Below, piece after piece: positions 1-7,070 of a stretch of 31,007 nt of DNA (position 1 is the stretch's first letter; each line of letters begins with the position of its first letter). Where the stretch lies: NCBI GenBank assembly GCA_937888615.1, contig CALABZ010000160.1:1-31007 (forward strand). Direction: 5' to 3'. The notes beneath the pieces are model-generated. The model worked only from the letters and a program-made list of their open reading frames with translations. It made no database searches and was not told where the DNA came from. The stretch comes from an uncultured Lentisphaeria bacterium. Lineage in GTDB: Bacteria; Verrucomicrobiota; Lentisphaeria; Victivallales; Victivallaceae. A program made the position numbers and the translations under genes.

Positions 1-204
1 ATTTATTTCCCTATTTCTATGAGGAATATAGTTGACTTTTTGGCTTTGTCAATGTACTTTTAACAAAAAGAGCGGAAATAATTATTTGCAAGATCCTGCA
101 AATAAGCAAATAATAATATTTTATAAAGGGAATACGGGAGATGCATCTTATCGGGCGGATAGTGGGAGAACAGGTATCGGGAGAAGTGGAAAGGGTTTTG
201 ACTT
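1..204 (+). promoter_or_regulatory. AT-rich leader upstream of the exb operon
   Basis: No convincing gene is visible here. A weak promoter-like pair, TTGACT at 32-37 and TACTTT at 55-60 with a 17-base spacer, points at the downstream genes. There is also a perfect inverted repeat TTTGCA-6 nt-TGCAAA at 85-102 and a tandem GCAAATAA at 98-113. A purine-rich stretch with GGAAAGGG just before 205 serves as ribosome binding site for the first gene. The promoter call is tentative because the -10 is poor; the repeats are exact. Confidence 0.3.
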
Positions 205-825
205 ATGATGTATGATGTGGTGTTCGGCAGCGGCTTTATCGGGGTTTTTATCTGGGCATTGCTGTTTGCCACCTCCACCGGCGCGGTGGCGATTGCCATC
301 CGTTGCTGGTGGGTGCTGCGCCGACAGCGGTTCAAGCCGGAATTCGTCGAAACGCTGATGCCGTATTTTCAGGCGCAAGACTGGAACGGCGCTTACGCCC
401 ATGCACAGCAGGACGGTTCCATCACGGCCCGGATCGCCTTCACGATCCTGAGCGTGGCCTATTGCAAAACCAAAGCTGAACGGCAGGAGATCGCCGTTGC
501 GGCGCTGGACCGGGAAGCGAGAGCCATCCAGCGTCAGTTGAACAGTTTGTCGATGTGCAGTAATATAGCGCCGATGCTGGGGTTGCTGGGGACCGTGACC
601 GGGATGGTGGATGCCTTCATGGGGTTGGGAACGGCGATGGGACCGGACAAGGCTTCGATGCTGGCGGTATCGATTTCGCAGGCATTGTACACGACCGCGG
701 CGGGGCTGCTGATTGCGATCCCGGCGATCGTGATGCTGGTCTTTTTCCGCAACCTGCTGGAGCGCCGGATGGAAGAGTTGACCGAATCGGTCGAAAAAAT
801 TCTGGAAGCAATACCGGAGGCCTGA
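205..825 (+). CDS. exbB: ExbB/TolQ/MotA-family proton channel protein
   Basis: This 206-residue inner-membrane protein would form the proton-conducting pentamer that, with ExbD, converts proton motive force into mechanical work for TonB- or Tol-type systems. Three hydrophobic segments fit the family: one near residues 8-30, one near 110-130 containing the glycine-rich APMLGLLGTVTGM stretch that lines the channel, and one near 152-175 (TTAAGLLIAIPAIVM). The cytoplasmic loop lies between the first two. The length is slightly short of typical ExbB but complete. The start was chosen at the first of two adjacent ATGs behind a purine-rich site. Its stop overlaps the next gene's start (TGATG), implying translational coupling. 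Whether it serves TonB, Tol or another transport role cannot be told from sequence, since no TonB or outer-membrane receptor is present nearby. Confidence 0.9.
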   Translation: MMYDVVFGSGFIGVFIWALLFATSTGAVAIAIRCWWVLRRQRFKPEFVETLMPYFQAQDWNGAYAHAQQDGSITARIAFTILSVAYCKTKAERQEIAVAALDREARAIQRQLNSLSMCSNIAPMLGLLGTVTGMVDAFMGLGTAMGPDKASMLAVSISQALYTTAAGLLIAIPAIVMLVFFRNLLERRMEELTESVEKILEAIPEA

Positions 826-1265
826 TGCGTTACAAACTCCCGGAAAACGGCGGCGGCATTTCGTCCGGCTCTTTATCAAGCATGATCGACATCATTTTCC
901 TGCTGATCATTTTCTTTGTCGTGACGGCCAGCTTCGACCGCGAACAGATCGATTCCGAGGTTGCCTTGCCGGAAGTCAACTCCGCCGCCATCAAATCACT
1001 GCCACAGGAACGCCTGATGATCAACGTGTTGAAAGACGGTTCGGTCAAGGTCGGATTCCAACATCTGCCCCGGAACGAAGTAACCGGAAAACTGGGTGCC
1101 GTCATGAAGTCGCTGAAAGCCGACCGCGCGACCGTCCTGATCGTCAATGGCGACCGCGAAACCCCGTATAAATATATTTCCGCAGTGATGAATATCGCGG
1201 CCCGGGCCGGATACTCGCAGGTACGGATCAATGCGGAAGTCAAAGCGGAGGAGGGCGGGAAATGA
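825..1265 (+). CDS. exbD: ExbD/TolR-family biopolymer transport protein (first copy)
   Basis: This is the single-pass ExbD partner of the ExbB channel. A short cytoplasmic N-terminus (about 20 residues) leads into a transmembrane helix, SSMIDIIFLLIIFFVV, holding the membrane-embedded aspartate used for proton transfer in this family. A periplasmic domain of about 100 residues follows, with the usual ending (VNGDRETPYKYISAVMNIAARAGYSQVRI). Length is 146 residues, normal for the family. It overlaps exbB by one base and the second exbD by four bases (ATGA), so the three are almost certainly one transcript and translationally coupled. Confidence 0.92.
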   Translation: MRYKLPENGGGISSGSLSSMIDIIFLLIIFFVVTASFDREQIDSEVALPEVNSAAIKSLPQERLMINVLKDGSVKVGFQHLPRNEVTGKLGAVMKSLKADRATVLIVNGDRETPYKYISAVMNIAARAGYSQVRINAEVKAEEGGK

Positions 1266-1672
1266 TCCGATTTCCATCCGTTCCCCAACCGGAAGAATCG
1301 CAAGGCATGTCGGCGATGAGCGACGTGGTGTTCCTGCTGTTGATTTTTTTCATCGTCACGATGTCGAGTTATGCGGAAATGACGCTGCTGGAAACAAACC
1401 TGCCGACCGCGTCCGGGGCGGCCTCGACCGACGTGGAGCTCCAGAACAGTGTCAAAATCGAGCTTACCGCAGGCGGCCAATACGTTATCAACGGCACGTC
1501 CCAGGCGCCGGAAAACCTGAGGCGCCTCCTGAGTCGTTACGCCCGGCTGATGCCGGACGCCGAATTCCTTCTCCAGTGCGAACCGGAAGCCAAACATCAC
1601 CAGCTCGTGACCCTGCTCTCGGAATTCGCCAAGCACAAATTAAAAAACCTCAAGCTCCTGAAAGCCGAATAG
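1262..1672 (+). CDS. exbD: ExbD/TolR-family biopolymer transport protein (second copy)
   Basis: This second, divergent ExbD has 136 residues. The transmembrane helix MSDVVFLLLIFFIV retains the key aspartate, and the periplasmic domain differs markedly from that of the first copy (SVKIELTAGGQYVINGT and a helix-rich end). Paired, non-identical ExbDs behind one ExbB are common in Bacteroidetes- and PVC-type bacteria and may form a heteromeric ExbD dimer; that is family knowledge, not shown here. It starts within the stop of the previous gene. No terminator hairpin follows. Instead a strong Shine-Dalgarno appears 15 bases after its stop, suggesting the operon once continued. Confidence 0.9.
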   Translation: MIRFPSVPQPEESQGMSAMSDVVFLLLIFFIVTMSSYAEMTLLETNLPTASGAASTDVELQNSVKIELTAGGQYVINGTSQAPENLRRLLSRYARLMPDAEFLLQCEPEAKHHQLVTLLSEFAKHKLKNLKLLKAE

Positions 1673-1686
1673 TAACAAAATATTCA

Positions 1687-1794
1687 GAAGGAGGGGTAGT
1701 GCCGGCAAGTTCGCGCGTTTTCCAACACCGTATCAGTAAAGGCACCAGAGGAAATCAATTTTTGTTGATGAGCCTGGTTGATCGGTTTCCCTGA
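1687..1794 (+). other. Orphan strong Shine-Dalgarno leading into a 31-codon open frame
   Basis: The sequence AGAAGGAGGGG just after the second exbD is a near-ideal ribosome binding site, followed after two bases by GTG at 1699. The frame from this GTG runs only 31 codons to TGA at 1792-1794 and gives no recognisable motif (it begins VPASSRVFQHRISKG). It is followed immediately by the AraC remnant on the other strand. The simplest reading is that a further gene of the exb operon (often TonB-like or TPR-containing) lost its body through a rearrangement. A real small protein cannot be excluded. Confidence 0.3.
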
Positions 1795-1945
1795 GGACAG
1801 GCGTCTACCTGATTGAGGCGGTAAGCGCCGGGAGAACAGGAAAAATGACGGCGAAACACCCGGATAAAATAGGTTGCGCAGGAATATCCGCAATGATCGG
1901 CAATTTCGTTGACCGTAAGGTTGGTTTCTTCCAGCAGGCATCCCG
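1755..1945 (-). pseudogene. C-terminal fragment of an AraC-family regulator
   Basis: The minus-strand frame ending at 1755 reads LLEETNLTVNEIADHCGYS followed by CATYFIRVFRRHFSCSPGAYRLNQ. This is the second helix-turn-helix and closing helix of an AraC-family DNA-binding domain. Family landmarks are all present: the EIA..CGY recognition element, YF.R.F, and SP..YR. Everything N-terminal to this (first helix-turn-helix and ligand domain) is missing. Upstream of about 1945 the frame becomes unrelated low-complexity sequence and abuts a different remnant on the opposite strand. It has no start and cannot be a functional regulator. Confidence 0.65.
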
Positions 1946-1950
1946 TCTGC

Positions 1951-2183
1951 CGATCGGCGCCATCCGGCATGTTCATCGGACGGCAGTTGCGGTTGGAATT
2001 ACTGGCCGAGGCCGGACGGACACGGCAATTGCGCACCGAGATTCGGCATGATTATGCATTCATGTCGGAACAGACCGGTACGCTGTGGAAAAAATGGATG
2101 ATTCCGGCAGTTGCTGTCACGGTTTCATGTTCGAATTGACCCGGTTGCTGGCAGAACCGATATCGAAAAACGCGTATCGCTAA
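1951..2183 (+). pseudogene. Frameshifted C-terminal remnant of a GH78-like alpha-L-rhamnosidase
   Basis: From about 1954 the plus strand reads SGMFIGRQLRLELLAEAG, then HDYAFMSEQTGTLW, ending near 2090. Shifting frame at the A-run near 2089-2094 restores MDDSGSCCHGFMFELTRLLAE up to a TAA at 2181-2183. Together these resemble the end of the catalytic (alpha/alpha)6 barrel of GH78-type rhamnosidases (FIG.YLR..LL, then TGTLWE, then SCNHGF). Adding one G before the A-run would give LWEKMDD in frame, so a single-base deletion explains the break. No N-terminal part is present. The family assignment is from remembered motifs; the two-frame continuity is seen directly. Confidence 0.5.
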
Positions 2184-2213
2184 TTCATCGGCAAATCCTG
2201 TCGGATCATCAAT

Positions 2214-2978
2214 CTATTCCCATATATAATCACTGTCCGACAGGGGCATTATCGCAAGTTCAGGGGTATTTCGGAAAACCGGGATCAATACTTCGCGCAG
2301 TATCCCGGCATCGACCAGGCGGGAGATCCCTTTGCCGATCCGGCCGTAGGCAATGCCGTTTTCACGGGCGACAAGATGTTCCATATCCGTATAGAAATCT
2401 TTTTTGGGGGCGTGCCAGTGATGCTCGATTGCCTGTACCGCGTGGTTGTGATCAATCACGTAAAGGGTTGAAGTATTTTCGGTATGCAGTCCCGGTACGC
2501 GTGCTTCTATTTCCAGCGCATGCAAACAGGTGTTGCAGGTGAAATTAACCCCCAGAAACAGGATGTGCGCTCCATTTCGCATGATCTTGCCATAGGGACT
2601 GTCCGGCGACCAGGGTGTGTTGGCGTCCAGGTGGCCTTCGGTATAGAAAGCCGCTCTCTTGCCGCAGGCGGTTATCGAATGGACCGGATGCAGACTCCTG
2701 ACCGCATTTTTTCGTTTGCGGAAAACATTGGACAATGCCCCCACGGTGGACCGGGTATGCTCGACATGAAAAACCGGCTGGGCGGGATTGACGTTGCCGG
2801 AGACGGTGGACATCATCAGTGTTCCCTCCGGGCCGAGGATTTCCAGCAGGGCATCGATAACGGTATCGGCTCCACCGTCGACCGGACCGATCCGGCGCAG
2901 GGATGAGTGCATCATCAGGTCCATTCCCGGCTTTATGCCGAGTTCTTTGAATTGGGAAATCAATTGTTCTCTGGTCAC
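2214..2978 (-). CDS. AAC(3)-family (Antibiotic_NAT) N-acetyltransferase
   Basis: A 254-residue cytoplasmic protein of the AAC(3)/YokD fold, which transfers acetyl from acetyl-CoA to an amino group, classically N3 of 2-deoxystreptamine aminoglycosides. Family landmarks are MMHSSLRRIGPVDGGADTVI near the N-terminus, SLHPVHSITACGKRA around the middle, NTPWSPDSPYGK, and the NTCLHALE segment. The start chosen is GTG at 2978 because AAGGAG lies five bases upstream; the frame stays open another 20 codons upstream but those lack a better site. It is the last gene of the minus-strand glycosidase cluster, 144 bases after cutC. Many chromosomal members do not confer resistance, so a role on an amino sugar or other metabolite is as likely as drug resistance. 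Confidence 0.85.
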   Translation of the reverse strand: MTREQLISQFKELGIKPGMDLMMHSSLRRIGPVDGGADTVIDALLEILGPEGTLMMSTVSGNVNPAQPVFHVEHTRSTVGALSNVFRKRKNAVRSLHPVHSITACGKRAAFYTEGHLDANTPWSPDSPYGKIMRNGAHILFLGVNFTCNTCLHALEIEARVPGLHTENTSTLYVIDHNHAVQAIEHHWHAPKKDFYTDMEHLVARENGIAYGRIGKGISRLVDAGILREVLIPVFRNTPELAIMPLSDSDYIWE

Positions 2979-3122
2979 ATTGGCTCCTTGTTTATGGTGG
3001 AATGTTTTTTCTTGAAATCCTCCTGTTGAGGAAGGCATAGTTTGGTAATGCGCATGTCGAAAGATGGCCCGGAGCGCCGTTCACTCAGCGGGCTTTATCG
3101 TCACGGCATACGAGACGAACGG

Positions 3123-3893
3123 TCATTCGTCCAACTTATCCAGAAGGTTTCTTGCTTCACGGACCGCTTCTTCCGACAGGCAGGACAGCGAAAACATGTC
3201 TTTTTTCAAATAATCATCCCGGTGTATGGTTTGACCGCCGTTCCATTCCATTCGGGAGGCTCTGGTCCGGTAGCCGTTGACGATATGGTACTCATTGGCG
3301 CCGGTTTCGCGGACAATCGCTTCAAGTTCCGTCCGGGTGTCGAAATCGGCTCCCAATCCCAACATGATTTTTATCCTTTCCGATGCCCGTGCCAATATTC
3401 GCAGCAAGGTTTTCCGGTCAAATGTCGCTTCCTGCTGCTGGCCGATGGTCAAAATGCGGTCGCATCCGCAATCAATCGCCTCCTCCAGCGTACAAAGCGG
3501 ATCGCGTGCGAAATCAAACGCCCGATGGAGGGTGACTTGTCTGTCCCCGACCCGCCGGACCATGTCCTCCATGCGTTTCCGGTCCAGCCTGCCGTCGGCG
3601 GTCAGGATGCCGCACATGATGCCGTCAGCGCCCGCCTCGACCGCGATTTCCACATCGCGCTGCATGGTTTTAAATTCATTTGCCGAATAAAGGAAATCTC
3701 CGGCCCGGGGACGGATCATGACCATAAGTTTTAAAGGACCGGCGGCTTCCACTGCCGATTTTATCAGCCCGGCGCTGGGGCTAAGCGCTCCTTCCAACGG
3801 GCTTGAATACAATTCCGCCTGATCGGCTCCCCCTTTTTCCGCGGCAAGAACATCATCAACGGTCCTTGCTCCGACTTCAAGAATATGCTTCAT
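3123..3893 (-). CDS. cutC: CutC family protein
   Basis: This 256-residue TIM-barrel protein matches the CutC family. The name comes from copper tolerance in E. coli, but the biochemical role is unsettled. Landmarks are the start MKHILEVGARTVDDVLAAEK, GGADQAELYSS, MIRPRAGDFLYSANE, GADGIMCGILTADG, VTLHRAFDFA and a late YHIVNGYRTR. The ATG at 3893 is preferred over an in-frame start 11 codons upstream because it gives the canonical N-terminus and has AAAGAGAT before it. It begins 49 bases after the GH38 alpha-mannosidase stop, so it is probably cotranscribed. CutC next to glycosidases is seen in other bacteria, which argues for a housekeeping or carbohydrate-linked role rather than copper defence; that is inference. 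Confidence 0.9.
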   Translation of the reverse strand: MKHILEVGARTVDDVLAAEKGGADQAELYSSPLEGALSPSAGLIKSAVEAAGPLKLMVMIRPRAGDFLYSANEFKTMQRDVEIAVEAGADGIMCGILTADGRLDRKRMEDMVRRVGDRQVTLHRAFDFARDPLCTLEEAIDCGCDRILTIGQQQEATFDRKTLLRILARASERIKIMLGLGADFDTRTELEAIVRETGANEYHIVNGYRTRASRMEWNGGQTIHRDDYLKKDMFSLSCLSEEAVREARNLLDKLDE

Positions 3894-3941
3894 CTTATCT
3901 CTTTTTTTTAGCTGTTGCGTTCTCAAACTCCATGCTGATCT

Positions 3942-6900
3942 TTACCTGTTCGCGGAAGGGGCGGATTTTATTTTGAAGGTTTTGATTTCGAAAGGCGTGA
4001 AGCTGATTTGCGCGGTGCCGTTTTCGGTCCCGACGGGGACGCTTTCGGTCCACTCCAGCAGATTGGTTTCCAACAATTGTGCATTGTCGTTGGCCAGCTT
4101 CAGGAGCGCCTTCGAATGTCTTCCTTTCGTTTCCACCAGACGGATAACATGGCAATCTTCTTTTTCCGCTTTTTTGAGCGCTTCCAGTGATACGTTTTCG
4201 GACGCAAGCGAGCAGGGCGCGGAAACGCCGCCGCAATAGCCGTCGAATATCAGCGGGGTACGGTTAAGGCACGCCGCTTCATGCATGACGCGGGAGTCTT
4301 CCAGGCATTCGGTATGGGGCAGCAGGCTGTAGGTGAAACCCTGAATCCCCTGATCCGCATCCCAGTCCGGGTATTTGGGGGAACGCAACAGGCAAAGGTC
4401 CATTGCCGAGTTTGAGACTTTATGTCCGTATTTGCAGTCATTGAGCAGGGCCACCCCGTATGACGATTCGGATAAATCGACATAACGTTGTGCCGCAACT
4501 TCAAATTTGGCGATGTCCCAGCTTGTATTGCGATGGGTGTTGCGCTTGACAAATCCATATTGGATGTCGCAGGACGATTCGTTGACCGACAGGGCGACCG
4601 GGAATGATACCCGCAGCATCCGGCGTGATTCGTGCCAGTCGACTTCGGTGATGAAATCCAGACGTTTACTGCCCGCCGCCAGGGATATCTGCTGGGAAAT
4701 ACGGGAATTCCCGATGGACAGTTTGAAATTGATTCCCTGACGGATCGCCCCGTGGAAACTTTCCGGAACAGCTTCGGACGAAGCGTTTTCGATGAACTCC
4801 TGTTCATAGAAAAAGTCCACGTCCCAGGCATCCCGGCTGTTGGGTTGGTCTATATACAGGGAGAGAAGATTGCCTTTGGTGTTCTTTTCCAGAACGTCGC
4901 GTCCGGCTTCCTTGTCGTAGGCGGCCAGAAGTTCGGCGGCGGAGTTGAACTCATACCGGATCAGGTCGTTTTCCAGAATCAGGCTGTCGCTCCGGGAGGC
5001 GGTGTTGTCGATAGCCGCGCCTTTGCGGAATGTGGCGGAGGCCATCGCCGGAATATTCGCCCGGATATAGACGCTGTCGTTTTCCGTCTGCGCGGGCAAT
5101 GGGCGACCGTCTTCGCCGATGACTTCGCAACCGGCCCATGAGGAGGGCAGGGGCAGCGGTGAATCATAGTCGCAGGACAGTGTGTTTACCGCTACCAGCG
5201 AGTCGGGAGATATCTGGAATAATTGTTCGGCGGCGGCGAGTTGCAGGGCGGAACAGGTCGCCAGTTGTTCCGCGTGTTCTTTTTCCGTGACCTCATATAC
5301 TTTACGGATGGAGGAACCCGGGAGAATGTCGTGGAACTGATTAATCAGCAATACCTTCCATGCGTGGTCGAACTGTTCTGCCGGATATTCGCCGAACGGC
5401 AGACAGGAGCAGAGAAATTCCGTGGCCGCAAGCGCCTGTTCCAGTTTGCGGTTGCCCCGCTTGGTCCGGGCCTGCGAGGTAAGTGTTCCGCGGTGGAGTT
5501 CCAGATAAAGTTCTCCGACCCATTTGGGCAATTTGTCCTGATACCGGGCAATGCGGTCGAAAAAGGCGTCGGCGCGACCGAACTTGAATTTCGGACATCC
5601 TTCCAGATCGGCAAGCCTGAGGCCGCGTTCGATATATTCTTCGCTGGGCCCGCCGCCGCCGTCCCCGAGACCGAAAAGCGAGATGAACTCGTCCATGAAT
5701 GAATTTTCATTGAAGTTGTTCTGGGCGCGAATCAGCCCCTGCGGGCTTACCATGGCGTTGTAGGTATTCTCGGGGGGGAAATGGGTCAACACTTCGGAGC
5801 CGTCGATGCCGCACCACATGAACGTATTGTACGGGAACTGGTTGAACTGGTTCCAGGAAATCTTCTGGGTCAGAAAGTAGTCGCATCCGGCCTTTCGGAT
5901 GATTTGCGGCATGGCGGCGGAGTACCCGAACACGTCGGGAATCCAGAGATTTTTCACATCGACGCCGAACTCATCCATAAAAAAGTTTTTGCCGTGCAGG
6001 AACTGCCTGACCATCGATTCCCCGCTGATCAGATTGCAATCGGCTTCCACCCACATGCCGCCCTGGAGTTCCCATGAACCGTCCGCCACGCGCTGTTTGA
6101 TCTTCTCATAAAGTTCCGGGTAGTGCTCTTTGACAAAGGCGTAATGCTGCGGTTGCGACGCGCCGAATACATAGCCCGGATATTTGTCGATGTTGTAGAT
6201 CTGGTTGGCGAAAGAACGGGCGCATTTGCGGATTGTTTCGCGTACCGGCCAGAGCCAGCCGGTATCAATGTGAGCATGGCCTACGCCGGTAACGCGTATC
6301 GCGGAAGCCAGGGCGGGGAGCTCAAGAATGCATTTGAGCGATAACCTGGCTTTCGCGGAATTATCCGCATTACCGGCGTAGATATTGATACATTCGTTCA
6401 GCGCGGCGAGAATACGCGCCGAACGATAATCTTTGGGACCGAATTCTTCCAGCATTCCCAGCAATATTTCGACATCGAGGCGCAGGCTCCAGAGTTCGGT
6501 ATTCAGGATGCCGACGCGAAGTCTGGTGACTTTGCCGGTATAATGTCCGCCGGGGCTGGGGCAATCGGATGCCGGATCGGTATCCATCTGCATTCCGAGA
6601 AGACCGTTGGCGGCGGCTTCGATCCATAAATCGATTTTTTCATTACCGGTGGCTTTATCGCTGAACCGGAAGATTTCTTTGCGAAACTCACTGCAGAATA
6701 TCGAGCCGTCGGTCAAGCCGTAATACGGCACGCCGTGGTCGTCGAACAGCAACGCTTCGCCGCCGAATCCGAGGTGAAGCGCCACGGTTTGGCCGGCCCA
6801 TTCGGCCGGGATTTCGCCGGTGAGGTGGAACCAGGCGCTATCCCAGGTCCGGCCCCATTCCTCACCTTCTCCGATTGCTTGATATTTTCCATCAAGCCGG

Positions 6901-7037
6901 TCACTGAATTTTACCGGTTCCGTGGAGCGTCTGAATTCCGCATTGAGCGGGCGTGTTGTCGTGAATAGTTGATGACAACTGCGTTCATAGAATTTTTTCG
7001 CCCTTTCCCGATAAATATTGAACTCTTTTTCGTGCAT
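3942..7037 (-). CDS. GH38 alpha-mannosidase
   Basis: A 1031-residue retaining, zinc-dependent glycosidase that removes alpha-linked mannose. The N-terminal domain (about 1-245) is a beta-sandwich. The catalytic domain begins at GVGHAHIDTGWLWP, with the metal-binding His256 and Asp258. The nucleophile should be Asp368 in LWIPDVFGYS, and INQFHDILPGSS contributes a third conserved stretch carrying a zinc histidine. The rest is the C-terminal beta-sandwich region of the family. There is no signal peptide, so it probably acts in the cytoplasm on imported oligosaccharides. It starts 33 bases after the upstream glycosidase gene. Length is typical of bacterial/ER-II-type GH38 enzymes. Confidence 0.95.
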   Translation of the reverse strand: MHEKEFNIYRERAKKFYERSCHQLFTTTRPLNAEFRRSTEPVKFSDRLDGKYQAIGEGEEWGRTWDSAWFHLTGEIPAEWAGQTVALHLGFGGEALLFDDHGVPYYGLTDGSIFCSEFRKEIFRFSDKATGNEKIDLWIEAAANGLLGMQMDTDPASDCPSPGGHYTGKVTRLRVGILNTELWSLRLDVEILLGMLEEFGPKDYRSARILAALNECINIYAGNADNSAKARLSLKCILELPALASAIRVTGVGHAHIDTGWLWPVRETIRKCARSFANQIYNIDKYPGYVFGASQPQHYAFVKEHYPELYEKIKQRVADGSWELQGGMWVEADCNLISGESMVRQFLHGKNFFMDEFGVDVKNLWIPDVFGYSAAMPQIIRKAGCDYFLTQKISWNQFNQFPYNTFMWCGIDGSEVLTHFPPENTYNAMVSPQGLIRAQNNFNENSFMDEFISLFGLGDGGGGPSEEYIERGLRLADLEGCPKFKFGRADAFFDRIARYQDKLPKWVGELYLELHRGTLTSQARTKRGNRKLEQALAATEFLCSCLPFGEYPAEQFDHAWKVLLINQFHDILPGSSIRKVYEVTEKEHAEQLATCSALQLAAAEQLFQISPDSLVAVNTLSCDYDSPLPLPSSWAGCEVIGEDGRPLPAQTENDSVYIRANIPAMASATFRKGAAIDNTASRSDSLILENDLIRYEFNSAAELLAAYDKEAGRDVLEKNTKGNLLSLYIDQPNSRDAWDVDFFYEQEFIENASSEAVPESFHGAIRQGINFKLSIGNSRISQQISLAAGSKRLDFITEVDWHESRRMLRVSFPVALSVNESSCDIQYGFVKRNTHRNTSWDIAKFEVAAQRYVDLSESSYGVALLNDCKYGHKVSNSAMDLCLLRSPKYPDWDADQGIQGFTYSLLPHTECLEDSRVMHEAACLNRTPLIFDGYCGGVSAPCSLASENVSLEALKKAEKEDCHVIRLVETKGRHSKALLKLANDNAQLLETNLLEWTESVPVGTENGTAQISFTPFEIKTFKIKSAPSANR

Positions 7038-7070
7038 TCTCTGATTTTCCCCGAAGCTGTAAATGTTTTT

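Noticed and set aside
148..879. A 243-codon minus-strand open frame
   Set aside because: Antisense to exbB, His/Arg/Gln-rich, and inconsistent with the exbB-exbD overlaps.
2214..2978. Acquired aminoglycoside resistance gene
   Set aside because: No integron, insertion sequence or plasmid feature surrounds it, and it lies in an operon-like run with metabolic genes; a chromosomal family member is more likely.
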